A stretch of DNA of 64,000 bases from Carnobacterium mobile DSM 4848 (lineage in GTDB: Bacteria > Bacillota > Bacilli > Lactobacillales > Carnobacteriaceae), in NCBI RefSeq assembly GCF_000744825.1, contig NZ_JQMR01000001.1, positions 2,031,501-2,095,500 on the forward strand. Direction: 5' to 3'. A program made the position numbers and the translations under genes. Shown here piece after piece: positions 17,696-26,633 of the stretch. The notes under the pieces are model-generated. The model saw only the letters and a list, made by a program, of their open reading frames with translations. It was not told the DNA's origin and did not search any database. The stretch's first letter is position 1. The number at the start of each line of letters is the position of its first letter.

Positions 17696-17776
17696 AAATT
17701 GGCGTAGTATGCCCTTTTTTAGATAAATGTATGTGAAAAAAACCAGGACGGAGCATCTTCTTACTTCAACAAGTAG

Positions 17777-17807
17777 GGCGCTGGACTTTGGTCTGTCGCC
17801 TTTTTTT
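17777..17807 (+). terminator. Attenuator terminator in the ABC-F leader
   Basis: GGCG-CTG-GAC pairs with GTC-TGT-CGCC and is followed by seven T. It lies between the leader peptide and the ABC-F ribosome-binding site, so it would block transcription of the gene unless relieved. Confidence 0.75.
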
Positions 17808-17838
17808 GGTGCTTCTTCCATTGTAGGAGGAAGAAGAA

Positions 17839-19464
17839 ATGATTGTTTTTAGTATGCAACAAGTAACGCAACAGTATGGCGCACAAACTATTTTTGAAAA
17901 AATGAGTTTAGAGATACAAGAAAAAACACGAATTGGTTTGATTGGCCGTAACGGAGAAGGAAAAACGACTTTATTAAAATTGATTGCCAATAGCGAACAA
18001 CCTAGTGAAGGCCGTATTTCATGGCGAAAAGGATTGACTGTAGGATTATTGGAACAATCCCCGCAGTTGACTGAGGAGAAAGAAGTTTATGCAGCTTTAT
18101 ATGACAGCTTTGAAGAACTGAAGCAAATGAAAAAACGAATGAACCAATTAGAAATCAGCATGGCCGGGCCGCAGAATGATTTGGAGAAGTTGTTGGAACA
18201 ATATGGCAAACTGCAAGCTCAATTCGAACGTCAAGGCGGTTATGAAATAGACGCTAAAATCCATCAAGTCGCCACTGGCTTGCAAATCGTTTCTTTATTG
18301 GACAAATCATGGCAGCAGTTAAGCGGCGGAGAGCGGACGAAGGTTGGTTTAGCAAAAATACTGTTAGAAAAGCCTGATCTTTTATTATTGGACGAACCAA
18401 CGAATCACCTAGACTTTTCAGCCATTGATTGGTTGACAGCTTTTATCCGTGATTATGCTGGTACTGTCTTGATTGTCTCGCATGACCGTTATTTTTTAGA
18501 TGACGTCACGACAGAGACATATGAAATTGATCAAGGCGAGTTATATACCTATTCAGGAAATTATTCTTATTTTATTAAAGAAAAAGAAGAACGTTTACTC
18601 AATGAATTTCAGCAATACCAAGATCAACAGAAAAAAATTAAGAAAATGAAAGAAACCATCAAGCGCCTGAAAGAATGGGCGAATCAAGCTAATCCGCCAA
18701 ATGCCGGGTTGCATCGACGTGCTAAAAGTATGGAAAAAGCTTTGAAACGTATCGAAATGTTGAAAAAACCAACGATGAATCAGAAAAAGATGTCTTTGCA
18801 GTTGGATGCGACCGAAAGAACAGGCAAAAATGTATTTAAACTTGAACAAGTCGGAAAAATATATGGCGACCGAATTCTGTTTGAAGAGCTCGACTTGCAT
18901 ATCCGTTATCAAGACCGGGTTGCTATTGTAGGAAGCAACGGTACAGGGAAAAGTACGCTATTAAAACTGCTGCTTGAACAAATCGAACCGGATGCAGGAG
19001 AAGTACAAGTAGGCACAAACTTGTCGATTGGCTATTTATCACAGCATACTGTTGAGATGAACCAAAAATTTACAGTCATTGAGGAGTTTCGGGACAAAAT
19101 AAACGTGACAGAAGGTCAAGCAAGGCACCTTTTAGCGAAATTTCTGTTTTACGGCGAAGATGTATTTAAGCCAGTTAATCGGTTATCAGGTGGAGAAAAA
19201 CTGCGATTGCGTTGGGCGCAGATGGTGCATTTGGAACACAATGTTTTGATCTTAGATGAACCGACGAATCATTTAGACATTGATTCAAAAGAAGTGTTGG
19301 AAGAAGCTTTAAGCCAGTTTGAAGGAACCATTATTGCTGTTTCCCATGACCGTTATTTCTTAGATCATTATTTTCAAACAACCTATGTACTAAAGGAAGG
19401 CATGTTGACTCGATTTGAAGGGAATTATACTTTTGCAAAAAAGAAACAACTTTCTATTCAATAG
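17839..19464 (+). CDS. ABC-F family ATPase, likely ribosome protection
   Basis: A 541-aa soluble protein with two ABC domains and no membrane segments. Walker A boxes are GRNGEGKTT and GSNGTGKST, signatures are LSGGERTKV and LSGGEKLRL, and both domains carry DEPTNHLD. The linker between them is long and charged, rich in lysine and glutamine, as in antibiotic-resistance ABC-F proteins. That linker enters the ribosomal peptidyl-transferase region to dislodge drugs. The leader peptide plus terminator upstream supports an antibiotic-inducible role. Which drug class (lincosamide, pleuromutilin, streptogramin or other) cannot be told. AGGAGGAAG precedes the ATG. Confidence 0.88.
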   Translation: MIVFSMQQVTQQYGAQTIFEKMSLEIQEKTRIGLIGRNGEGKTTLLKLIANSEQPSEGRISWRKGLTVGLLEQSPQLTEEKEVYAALYDSFEELKQMKKRMNQLEISMAGPQNDLEKLLEQYGKLQAQFERQGGYEIDAKIHQVATGLQIVSLLDKSWQQLSGGERTKVGLAKILLEKPDLLLLDEPTNHLDFSAIDWLTAFIRDYAGTVLIVSHDRYFLDDVTTETYEIDQGELYTYSGNYSYFIKEKEERLLNEFQQYQDQQKKIKKMKETIKRLKEWANQANPPNAGLHRRAKSMEKALKRIEMLKKPTMNQKKMSLQLDATERTGKNVFKLEQVGKIYGDRILFEELDLHIRYQDRVAIVGSNGTGKSTLLKLLLEQIEPDAGEVQVGTNLSIGYLSQHTVEMNQKFTVIEEFRDKINVTEGQARHLLAKFLFYGEDVFKPVNRLSGGEKLRLRWAQMVHLEHNVLILDEPTNHLDIDSKEVLEEALSQFEGTIIAVSHDRYFLDHYFQTTYVLKEGMLTRFEGNYTFAKKKQLSIQ

Positions 19465-19528
19465 CATTAGAGGTGCTGGAAATAAAAACAAAATAAGTTA
19501 AGCGATAATATAAAGGTCAAAAAATAAA

Positions 19529-19557
19529 TTGACAAGCTAAAATAAGGCTGTTAGAAT
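19529..19557 (+). promoter_or_regulatory. Promoter of the cysteine-rich leader
   Basis: TTGACA and TAGAAT are separated by 17 bp, about 50 bases before the leader peptide start. Confidence 0.7.
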
Positions 19558-19605
19558 AAGTTTACTTTTATTAAACAAGTTAAAAACCCAAAGGAGGAAG
19601 CCAAG

Positions 19606-19710
19606 ATGAAAAAGATGAACTGTGTAAACGCATTGTGTTGTCCATGTTGTATGAACCGCTCATGCGAACAGTTACGATCTTTTAAATTGGCTTCTGATTT
19701 ACTGATTTAA
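19606..19710 (+). CDS. Cysteine-rich leader peptide, 34 aa
   Basis: A short frame with an AAAGGAGG site at good spacing. The first 20 residues (MKKMNCVNALCCPCCMNRSC) contain six cysteines, four of them in the cluster CCPCC. It lies after a strong promoter and before a rho-independent terminator that precedes the OppA-type gene (with an intron between). The layout matches a leader peptide whose translation senses charged tRNA-Cys, by analogy with amino-acid attenuators. A small metal-binding protein is the alternative. Neither is proven. Confidence 0.55.
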   Translation: MKKMNCVNALCCPCCMNRSCEQLRSFKLASDLLI

Positions 19711-19831
19711 TTTTTTCTCTTTTCTAAGGTAGAGGTGCCTATAGTATTTTTAGGTTTCCCAGCTTTTTATAGAGTGGATGAAAAGGATTTCAGTATGGAA
19801 AATAAGTTGAATTTAAAGAGGATTTTTCTGT

Positions 19832-19862
19832 GTGCATGAGTATAGACTCATGCGCTTTTTTT
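19832..19862 (+). terminator. Terminator / attenuator with intron inserted behind it
   Basis: GTGCATGAGT pairs with ACTCATGCGC around ATAG, followed by seven T. The group II intron begins one base after the T run. Confidence 0.8.
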
Positions 19863-19863
19863 G

Positions 19864-21737
19864 GTGCGCCCGGCATGGGTGATAACTTGGTGGTGAAAGT
19901 CCACTACAGGCTTTGCAGTAGGAACTGTTAGCGAATAGCAAGGGTGTCCCCCGTGAGGAGGAATCTGAAGGAAGCTGGACGCAAACACTCGCACTGACGA
20001 ACAGAAATCTCATACAAGGCTGACTGGAGATGGACGAGCTTGCCAAATAAAGTGAAGTCCTATACTGCACGAATCTCCTACAGTAAATGAGGCAGTGACA
20101 TGAGTGGAAGGTTATCATTCTTACCCGGGGAGGTCTCACTAGCGGCAAACACCGTAGTAACAACGAATAGTGAGAAGTCAGCAGATGCCATAGTAGGAGA
20201 ACGCCGTTCTCTGAAGGGCAGAACAATAATAATCTTGAAGAAACAAGGAGGTGAAGTCACTACAAAATCGCAGAAAACATCGTGGTAAAGACCGAAAAGA
20301 TGGCTTCTTACAAAGGGACAAGCTGGAAGCGAAAGAGTATGTAAGAGCGCGTAGTAGTGACAGCATGGAGATGAAAGAACAAGATGGTATCACGTTAATA
20401 GATAAAGTCATAGAGAGTGGTAATCTATGGCAAGCGTATGAAAAAGTACGAAAAAATAAAGGAGCTCCAGGAATAGATGGTATCACGGTCGAAGAGCTAG
20501 AGGACCATATGAAGAAATATTACCCAACGTTAGTACAGAAACTAAAGGACGGTACGTATAAACCTCAACCTGTTCGAAGAGTGCCCATACCAAAACCAGA
20601 TGGTTCTAAACGTTATTTAGGTATTCCAAGTGTACTTGATAGAGTTGTTCAACAAGCTATTTTGCAAGTTATCGACCCAATGATTGACCCCTATTTTTCA
20701 AATAATAGTTTTGGTTTCCGTAAAGGTAAAAGTGCCCATCAAGCCATACAAAAAGCGGAAGAATATTATGAAGAAGGGTATAGAATAGTGGTCGATTGCG
20801 ATTTGAAAAGTTATTTCGATACCATCCACCATCAAAAGCTTAGAGCCTATTTAGAAGAATTTATCCAAGATAAAGTTGTATTAAAGTTAATCTGGAAATT
20901 TCTTCGCTCTGGGATATTAGATAAAGATATCTATATCGAAACAGATAAGGGGGCACCGCAAGGTGGCCCACTGTCACCTTTACTCGCAAATGTATATCTA
21001 AACCAACTAGATCGAGAACTAGAAAGAAGAGGGCATAAATTTATTCGTTACGCGGATGATTTCGTTATCTATGTTAAAAGTCAGCGTGCTGGTGAAAGAG
21101 TCATGGAGAGTGTTACTGAGTATATAGAAAAAGATTTACGACTAACAGTAAATCAAAAGAAAAGCAAGGTGACCACTCCAACAAAAGCGAAGTTTTTAGG
21201 ATTCCATATTATGAACCACATGGGAAAGTTGGATGCCGACCTGCTAAGTCGGCACAACGAAGATTCAAAGACAAACTTCAAAAACTAACTAGTCGTAAAC
21301 GACCAGGAACTTTCCTGAACATTGTAAAAGAGATTAATCAAGTTACCGTTGGTTGGATTAATTATTATGGTATCAGTTATATGAAAACCTTTATAGCAGA
21401 AACACAATCCTGGTTAAACCACAGGCTTCGGCAACTTATCTGGAAACGATGGAAGAAAGTTAAAACACGTTATACTATGTTAAAAAGATATGGTATCCAA
21501 CATGATGACGCATTAAAATTAGCTGCTTCTCGAAAAGGGTACTGGAGAACATCCAAAAACCACATTATTCATACAGCTATAACAAAAGACAGACTCATAA
21601 AGTGGGGATTAAAAGATTTATCCCAACTGTATGCGTCTGCCCAAACAAGATACTCAAGTTATTGAACCGCCGTATACCGAACGGTACGTACGGTGGTGTG
21701 AGAGGTCGGAACCGTAAGGTTCCTCCTACTCGTTTAT
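19864..21737 (+). mobile_element. Group II intron, probably class C
   Basis: The element begins with the canonical GTGCGCCC 5' end and finishes around TACTCGTTTAT. A domain V/VI-like structure precedes the end (GAACGGTACGTACGG, GTGAGAGGTCGG, then the GGAACCG/GGTTCC stem at 21708-21725). It is about 1.87 kb long, encodes a reverse transcriptase without an endonuclease domain, and sits directly downstream of a terminator hairpin, the preferred target of class C introns. The right boundary is uncertain by a few bases. The insertion splits the leader region of the OppA-type gene. Confidence 0.82.
20251..21665 (+). pseudogene. ltrA: Group II intron reverse transcriptase/maturase, frameshifted
   Basis: The first frame (345 codons) carries the reverse-transcriptase fingers and palm: KNKGAPGIDG, KPDGSKRYLGIP, DCDLKSYFD, TPQGG-like APQGGPLSP and the catalytic RYADD. 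At about 21222-21224 one G appears to be missing from a GGGG run. The protein leaves frame after FLGFHIMNHMG and ends at 21288. The next frame continues exactly with GKVGCRP, the maturase X domain (TVGWINYYG) and the C-terminus SSY at 21665. The enzyme is probably inactive for splicing and mobility unless the base is a sequencing error. The GTG at 20251 is uncertain; ATG at 20365 or 20371 may be the true start. Confidence 0.82.
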
Positions 21738-21765
21738 CTTTTTTTAAAGAAAGGAAGTTAACCGG

Positions 21766-21804
21766 ATGTTAGTCAATCGAATTCAGTTATGGGAGCGATG
21801 TTAA
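21766..21804 (+). CDS. Possible second leader peptide, 12 aa
   Basis: MLVNRIQLWERC follows an AAAGGAAG site at eight bases and ends with a cysteine codon before TAA. It lies between the intron and the OppA-type gene. It may be a second regulatory frame or chance. Confidence 0.25.
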   Translation: MLVNRIQLWERC

Positions 21805-21880
21805 CTGTAGTCCAGCTCTTTTAAAAGAAATAAATTGTTTTCATAACTTTAAAAAAAATAGGATAAAAGGGGAAAAACAA

Positions 21881-23515
21881 ATGAAGATAAAAAAGAGTCT
21901 ATTCTTAACAGCTGCGTTATTGGCGGTTCTAAGCGGATGCGGAAACAATACGGACAAAGAAAAATCAGAAAATCCTAAAGAAGAAAAACAAATTTTACAC
22001 TTAGCAGCAGAATCAGAAATGGATACGATGGATACGACCATCTCCACAACGAATTTTACACCGATGAATAATGTTTTTGAAGGCTTAGTTGCTTATGATC
22101 TAAACGGAACTCTTGTCCCCGCAGATGCAGAAAAGATGCCGGAACTTTCTGAAGATGGGATTACTTACACATTCACTATTCGTGAAGATGCGAAGTGGTC
22201 AAATGAAACTCCAGTTACTGCTGCTGATTATGTTTTTGCTTGGCAACGGATGGTTGATCCGGCAAATGGTTCTGGTTATGCATATTTATTCTCTGGCATT
22301 GTTAAAAATGCTGAAGCAATTTTAAATGGGGATAAAGCAGTCAATGAATTAGGAGTAGAAGCTGTTGATGATAAGACATTAAAAGTTACGCTGGAACAGC
22401 CTGTTCCTTATTTCCTTGATGTGTTGACGATTCCTTGTTATTTCCCGCAAAACCAAGAATTTGTAACGGAACAAGGTGAAAATTACGGGTTGAATGCTGA
22501 AAATACCATCTATAACGGTCCTTTTGTGCTTGCTGATTGGAACGCTGCCAAGGGTGATTCTTGGAAATATGTAAAAAATGAACAGTATTGGGACAAAGAC
22601 ACTGTCAAATTGGATGAAATAGAAACCCAAATCGTAAAAGAAGTTGGAACGGGAATCAATTTGTATGAATCAGGCCAACTGGATAGTATTGCTTTGTCAG
22701 GAAATTTTGTTCCTCAATATAAGAATAATCCTGATTTTAAGACGAATAGCAAAGCTTGGATTTATTATATAGAAGTTAACCATGATGTACCGGAATTAAA
22801 AAACAAAAATATTCGAAAAGCATTAATGCTGGCTATTGACCGTCAATCTTTCACTGATAATGTACTTCAAGATGGTTCTCAACCTATTTACGGACATGTA
22901 CCAAACGGACTGGCTAAAAATCCAGAGACAGGTGCTGATTTCCGACAAGACGCCGGCGATATAGCTCAATACGATGTTGAGGAAGCTCAAACGGCTTGGC
23001 AAGAAGGATTAAAAGAACTTGGAACGGATGCCATTTCATTGGAATTGACGACTTCTGACAGTGAAGACAGCAAGAAGTTAGCTGAATTTATTCAAAGTGA
23101 ATACCAAAAGAATTTACCTGGCTTAACGATTAATGTTCGCCAAATGCCCGACAATTCTCGACTGGATAATGTCAAAAAAGGTAATTACCAATTGGCAACG
23201 ACCTATTGGTTAGCAGATTTTGCAGATCCGATTAATTTTGTTGAACGCTTCGATACAGCTATCAACCGTGGAAACTATTCTTTTGAAGACATTGATGCAT
23301 TAGTAGAGAAAAGCAACCAACAATTCGATGACAAATTAGGTAGATGGAATACCTTGATTGAAACTGAAAAAGTTGCGTTAGGCGAACAATATGTAGATGT
23401 GCCGATTTACCAAACAGCGGATGCCTATCTTGAAAAACCGTATTTAAAAGATATTTACCGCCCAGTATTTGGCAGCAGAAGTTTTAAATATGCTTACCTT
23501 GACAATAATAAGTAA
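21881..23515 (+). CDS. OppA-family substrate-binding lipoprotein
   Basis: A 544-aa extracytoplasmic solute-binding protein of family 5. It has an N-terminal lipoprotein signal (MKIKKSLFLTAALLA) with lipobox LSGC, so it should be anchored by a lipidated cysteine. The mature part shows the family pattern EGLVAYD and YTFTIREDAKWSNETPVTAADYVF. Such proteins feed peptides to Opp-type ABC importers; no permease or ATPase gene is adjacent, so it must serve a transporter encoded elsewhere. The cysteine-rich leader upstream suggests a cysteine or cysteinyl-peptide role like Listeria CtaP, but this is inference. Confidence 0.88.
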   Translation: MKIKKSLFLTAALLAVLSGCGNNTDKEKSENPKEEKQILHLAAESEMDTMDTTISTTNFTPMNNVFEGLVAYDLNGTLVPADAEKMPELSEDGITYTFTIREDAKWSNETPVTAADYVFAWQRMVDPANGSGYAYLFSGIVKNAEAILNGDKAVNELGVEAVDDKTLKVTLEQPVPYFLDVLTIPCYFPQNQEFVTEQGENYGLNAENTIYNGPFVLADWNAAKGDSWKYVKNEQYWDKDTVKLDEIETQIVKEVGTGINLYESGQLDSIALSGNFVPQYKNNPDFKTNSKAWIYYIEVNHDVPELKNKNIRKALMLAIDRQSFTDNVLQDGSQPIYGHVPNGLAKNPETGADFRQDAGDIAQYDVEEAQTAWQEGLKELGTDAISLELTTSDSEDSKKLAEFIQSEYQKNLPGLTINVRQMPDNSRLDNVKKGNYQLATTYWLADFADPINFVERFDTAINRGNYSFEDIDALVEKSNQQFDDKLGRWNTLIETEKVALGEQYVDVPIYQTADAYLEKPYLKDIYRPVFGSRSFKYAYLDNNK

Positions 23516-23637
23516 AAAATACACGTGCTGTCTTAAAAGTAAACAAATAACGCAAAAGTTAAACTTATTTCGAAAAATCCAATTGAATTTGATTAAACAA
23601 ATCTTGTTGCGTGCCCTAATGAAGATGCGGTAGGAGC

Positions 23638-23755
23638 CTTAAGTCACGATAAACTTCTTTAAGTGCCCTAACCATTGGGATTGCTTGTCTTTAAGTCACG
23701 TAAAGCTTTTTTACGTGACTTAAAGATTAAAACTTTCTATCGTTATGTCACGATA
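23638..23755. repeat. Cluster of GTCACG-containing inverted repeats
   Basis: CTTAAGTCACGATAAA (23638-23653) is followed by a perfect 16-bp hairpin, CTTTAAGTCACGTAAA at 23689-23704 and its complement at 23710-23725. The palindrome TATCGT-n6-ACGATA (23738-23755) also contains GTCACG. The hairpin lacks a T run, so it is not a classic terminator. The rest of 23516-23997 shows no gene. Confidence 0.6.
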
Positions 23756-23886
23756 AGTCGATTGTTGAGAGAGTTTTTAACATTATATGCTTTTCGATAA
23801 TAACCGAAAAGATTTGATTGGAATTGTAAAAAAAATGGGTATTTTAATACGACATTAATGGTAAAAAATAATTAAAAAATTACGCT

Positions 23887-23951
23887 ACAAAAAGCTTTCC
23901 TTTATTCGAAACAGCGAAAAACCTGTTTATTGAATAAGGAAAGCTTTTTGT
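23887..23951. terminator. Bidirectional terminator
   Basis: ACAAAAAGCTTTCC-TTATTC pairs with GAATAAGGAAAGCTTTTTGT around an inner AAACAG/CTGTTT stem, between the OppA gene and the convergent phosphoesterase gene. Confidence 0.85.
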
Positions 23952-23997
23952 GGTTTCAGAACGAAACTGCTCTAAGATTTGTTGATCTATTCTATCA

Positions 23998-25431
23998 TTA
24001 AATCAACCGGAAAGATTCTTTCATAGGCTGATCATACGTACTGATATCTGAAAGATAGTCTTGCATCGCTTGAACAGCATGTTTTTCTAAGTTCTTATGA
24101 TTCTTGCCGTATTTTTTCGGAACGCCTTGATGAGTTACATAACTGACATGATAAGTCTGCTCTCGATTGATCTCCTTTTCGCCGATAAATAATTTTTGGA
24201 TGCGCAGTCCTTTTGGATTTTCTACTTTTAAATAGGCGTGCAAACCGGCCGCTCGTTTAAGGTAGCCGCCCATTTGATGATAAGGATCACTGGAGTAAGT
24301 GTTTTCCATGTTTTCTTCCAGCATTTCCCAAATTTCATCTCCTGTCAGTTCAGCAGTAGAGATAGGAGGATCCATCGGAATAATTTGATAAAGATCTCTC
24401 AAGGTAATAGTGCCTTTCACGATAGGAGCACCGTAACGCCAGCCATTTGAAAAAGCGATATCGGATCCAGTGTGATGAAGAATGGCATCTAATAAAAAGT
24501 TGTCTAACGGTCCTTCCAAGTTAAGACCGCGATGCAAATTTACAGCTGTTTCTCCTACTTTTGTATCTAGCTGATTACGAAATGGGGAAACAGCTTCTTC
24601 TACTTTCATTTTTAAAGCAGTGTCTTCCGGAATGTCTTCTGTTATCGGAATCAACTGGTGTTCAACCGTTTTTAACCGATCGTTTTCTAAAGTCAGTGCT
24701 AATTTTCCGATAAAAGAGCCTTGGGAACCCGATTGAATGAGTGTTGTTTCACCAATTTTCACGCTTTTCTCCAAACGATTGTGCGTATGGCCGCTCAGAC
24801 AAATATCGACGCCGTCCACTTCAGATAACAACTTTGTGTCTTGCGGAAAACCTAAATGAGATAACAGCACGATTAATTGAACCTTTTGTTCTTTAAGTTC
24901 TTTGATATAGTGTGGCAGTTCCTCTCGTCCCATTGTAAAATAGATGCCTTCACTGAAACTGGCTGGCATCGTTTTGTCAATAATATTACAGGCAATCCCG
25001 ATGACGCCAATAGAGACACCTTCGACTTCAAGGATACGATAAGGTTCAAAAACCAGTTCATTTGTCTCTTCATCAAAAACATTGATAGCTAAGATAGGGT
25101 AGTTCAGTGCTTGTCCGATTTTTTTCAAATTTTCTGGACCATAGCCAGTATCCCAATGAAACGTCATAGCGGAAATGCCTAAATCATTTAGAATCGGCAC
25201 CATATTCCAACCTTTAGTTGCGACAGCTTCATAAGTTCCATGAATTGTGTCGCCATTATCAAGTACAACAACAGAGCCGTCTTTTCGCATTTCTTTCAAC
25301 AAAGACTGAATCCGTGCATAGCCGCCTGCTTTGCGAAATACAAGTTGTTCTCCTTCATAAAAAACTTCATTATGAGTTTCTAAATAGCTGTGGGTATCGT
25401 TTATCTGGACTAAGGTGATGTTCTTTTCCAT
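23998..25431 (-). CDS. 5'-nucleotidase/UshA-like metallophosphoesterase
   Basis: A 477-aa two-domain protein. The N-terminal metallophosphoesterase domain has NDTHS, DNGDTIHGT, LLSHLGFPQD and SGHTHNR. The C-terminal 5'-nucleotidase substrate domain contains AFSNGWRYGAP and QMGGYLKRA. The third metal motif, normally GNHEFDYG, reads TFHWDTGYG, closer to the HWE-x-T-x-G of SoxB-type members. No signal peptide is present, so it should act in the cytosol on nucleotides or a related phosphoester. It is monocistronic on the minus strand. Confidence 0.85.
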   Translation of the reverse strand: MEKNITLVQINDTHSYLETHNEVFYEGEQLVFRKAGGYARIQSLLKEMRKDGSVVVLDNGDTIHGTYEAVATKGWNMVPILNDLGISAMTFHWDTGYGPENLKKIGQALNYPILAINVFDEETNELVFEPYRILEVEGVSIGVIGIACNIIDKTMPASFSEGIYFTMGREELPHYIKELKEQKVQLIVLLSHLGFPQDTKLLSEVDGVDICLSGHTHNRLEKSVKIGETTLIQSGSQGSFIGKLALTLENDRLKTVEHQLIPITEDIPEDTALKMKVEEAVSPFRNQLDTKVGETAVNLHRGLNLEGPLDNFLLDAILHHTGSDIAFSNGWRYGAPIVKGTITLRDLYQIIPMDPPISTAELTGDEIWEMLEENMENTYSSDPYHQMGGYLKRAAGLHAYLKVENPKGLRIQKLFIGEKEINREQTYHVSYVTHQGVPKKYGKNHKNLEKHAVQAMQDYLSDISTYDQPMKESFRLI

Positions 25432-25775
25432 TTGTTTTCCCTGCTTTCATATAGGTTGTTTATTTTAGTATAACAGTCAGCGAAAAAGAGCGGTAATATT
25501 CCGTTTGCTTCGTTTTTATCTTCCCAGCATGCTTATTGTTAGGCACTGTGAAAAAAAGAAAGTATACTTAACGTACAAAAGTCAACTAGAAAACTTCCTC
25601 CTTAGTGAAGTCTTGTAAAGGCTTTACTAGTTCAATTTCAAAACTGCAGCATGTTTAATTTTCAAAAGACACTAAAGTCAATTGCGATTACGTAAAGTCC
25701 AAACGGGAGACACTGTCAGCAGCAAAAACACTTGGGACACGAATAAAATAAGGGAATAGGGAAGGGGAAAAACAA
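25432..25775. other. Divergent intergenic region
   Basis: About 340 bases between the minus-strand phosphoesterase and the plus-strand LapA-domain gene. It must hold both promoters, but I see no structure strong enough to name. An AAGGAGGAAG sequence on the minus strand near 25600 is not followed by a start codon. Confidence 0.4.
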
Positions 25776-26300
25776 ATGGGCGCGATTATAGGAGTCATAT
25801 TGCTTGTGTTGGCCATAGGCGTTATTGCTTTAAACATGAATCCATTAGTACCGATCAATTTGTGGGTTACATCAGTCACTTTGCCAGTTTGGATGATCAT
25901 TGCAGGGGCTTTAGTTTTGGGTTTGTTGATTGCGTGGCTACTGGCTCTCTCCAAAGGAACAAAAAATAGAGAAAACAAGAAAGAACAAGAAGATAAGCTG
26001 AGGGTTGCAGACCTGTCGAAAAAAGAAGCCGTCGAACAGGCGAAACAAGATTCTGAAGCACAACTGATACAACAAAATGCTGAAATTGAAGGCTTAAGAA
26101 AGCAAGTCAGCAGCCTTGAAGAAGAACTGAATAAACACTTAACGACTAGAGGCACCGAAAGCGTGCAAGATACTTCGACTACAAAACAGGCACAAACTGA
26201 CGTTGCTAAGCAAGACTTAAAAAGTGAAAAAGTCACGGATAGTATCCGAATAGAACCTGACGATACTAAACAAACGAGAGTGAGTAAGAATAAAAGATAA
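25776..26300 (+). CDS. LapA-domain (DUF1049) membrane protein
   Basis: A 174-aa protein with two N-terminal membrane segments (residues about 1-20 and 40-62) separated by NMNPLVPINLW, the LapA/DUF1049 signature. A cytosolic coiled coil (residues 75-130, KKEAVEQAKQDSEAQL and EIEGLRKQVSSLEEELNK) and a hydrophilic tail follow. In Gram-negatives LapA takes part in envelope assembly; the role in Firmicutes is unknown. GGGAAGGGGAA precedes the ATG, and a hairpin follows the gene. Confidence 0.82.
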   Translation: MGAIIGVILLVLAIGVIALNMNPLVPINLWVTSVTLPVWMIIAGALVLGLLIAWLLALSKGTKNRENKKEQEDKLRVADLSKKEAVEQAKQDSEAQLIQQNAEIEGLRKQVSSLEEELNKHLTTRGTESVQDTSTTKQAQTDVAKQDLKSEKVTDSIRIEPDDTKQTRVSKNKR

Positions 26301-26319
26301 TATAGGATCATTAAGAGCT

Positions 26320-26352
26320 AAAGACCAGTAGAGAATATTCTTTCTGGTCTTT
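26320..26352 (+). terminator. Terminator after LapA-domain gene
   Basis: AAAGACCAG pairs perfectly with CTGGTCTTT. The T tail is short. Confidence 0.6.
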
Positions 26353-26495
26353 AACTATTGTCCTTTATCTCTTAAAAGAAAAAAGTCATTGTCAGCTGAT
26401 GAACTTAGAGGATAGAAAAAACAATCTGAATCATTTTTTTCAAACTTCTTAATATAATTATTAAACCCGCTTCTATAAAAGCGAAATAATAGAAA

Positions 26496-26517
26496 AGGTA
26501 CTTTGCCAAGAGTACCT
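26496..26517 (-). terminator. Terminator of the PadR-HAAS operon
   Basis: On the minus strand AGGTACT pairs with AGTACCT and is followed by TTTTC. The rest of 26301-26633 appears empty. Confidence 0.55.
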
Positions 26518-26633
26518 CTCTATCCTATCCTATTTATTGAACAAGGTTTGTTTAATAGTGGGTTGCTTGTTGTTGACTATAAAATTCCAGTGAACCAGAT
26601 TCAGACTTGAGTCATTTGCTTTGAGTTTATCCT

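Noticed and set aside
18595-18912. A 105-codon minus-strand frame inside the ABC-F gene.
   Set aside because: Antisense to the conserved linker of the ABC-F protein, no ribosome site, phenylalanine-rich artefact.
19725-19800. AGGTAGAGGTGC looked like the 5' end of a lysine riboswitch (L-box).
   Set aside because: The later conserved parts of the L-box (GCCGAAG, GCUGG, GGCUGUC) are not found in the expected order, with or without the intron removed.
20078-20486. Minus-strand frames across the group II intron 5' half.
   Set aside because: They lie antisense to the intron RNA domains and the reverse-transcriptase frame and have no recognisable protein features.
25688-26311. A 207-codon frame on the minus strand over the LapA-domain gene.
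   Set aside because: Cysteine- and serine-rich composition, no family match and full overlap with a well-supported gene on the plus strand: a shadow frame.
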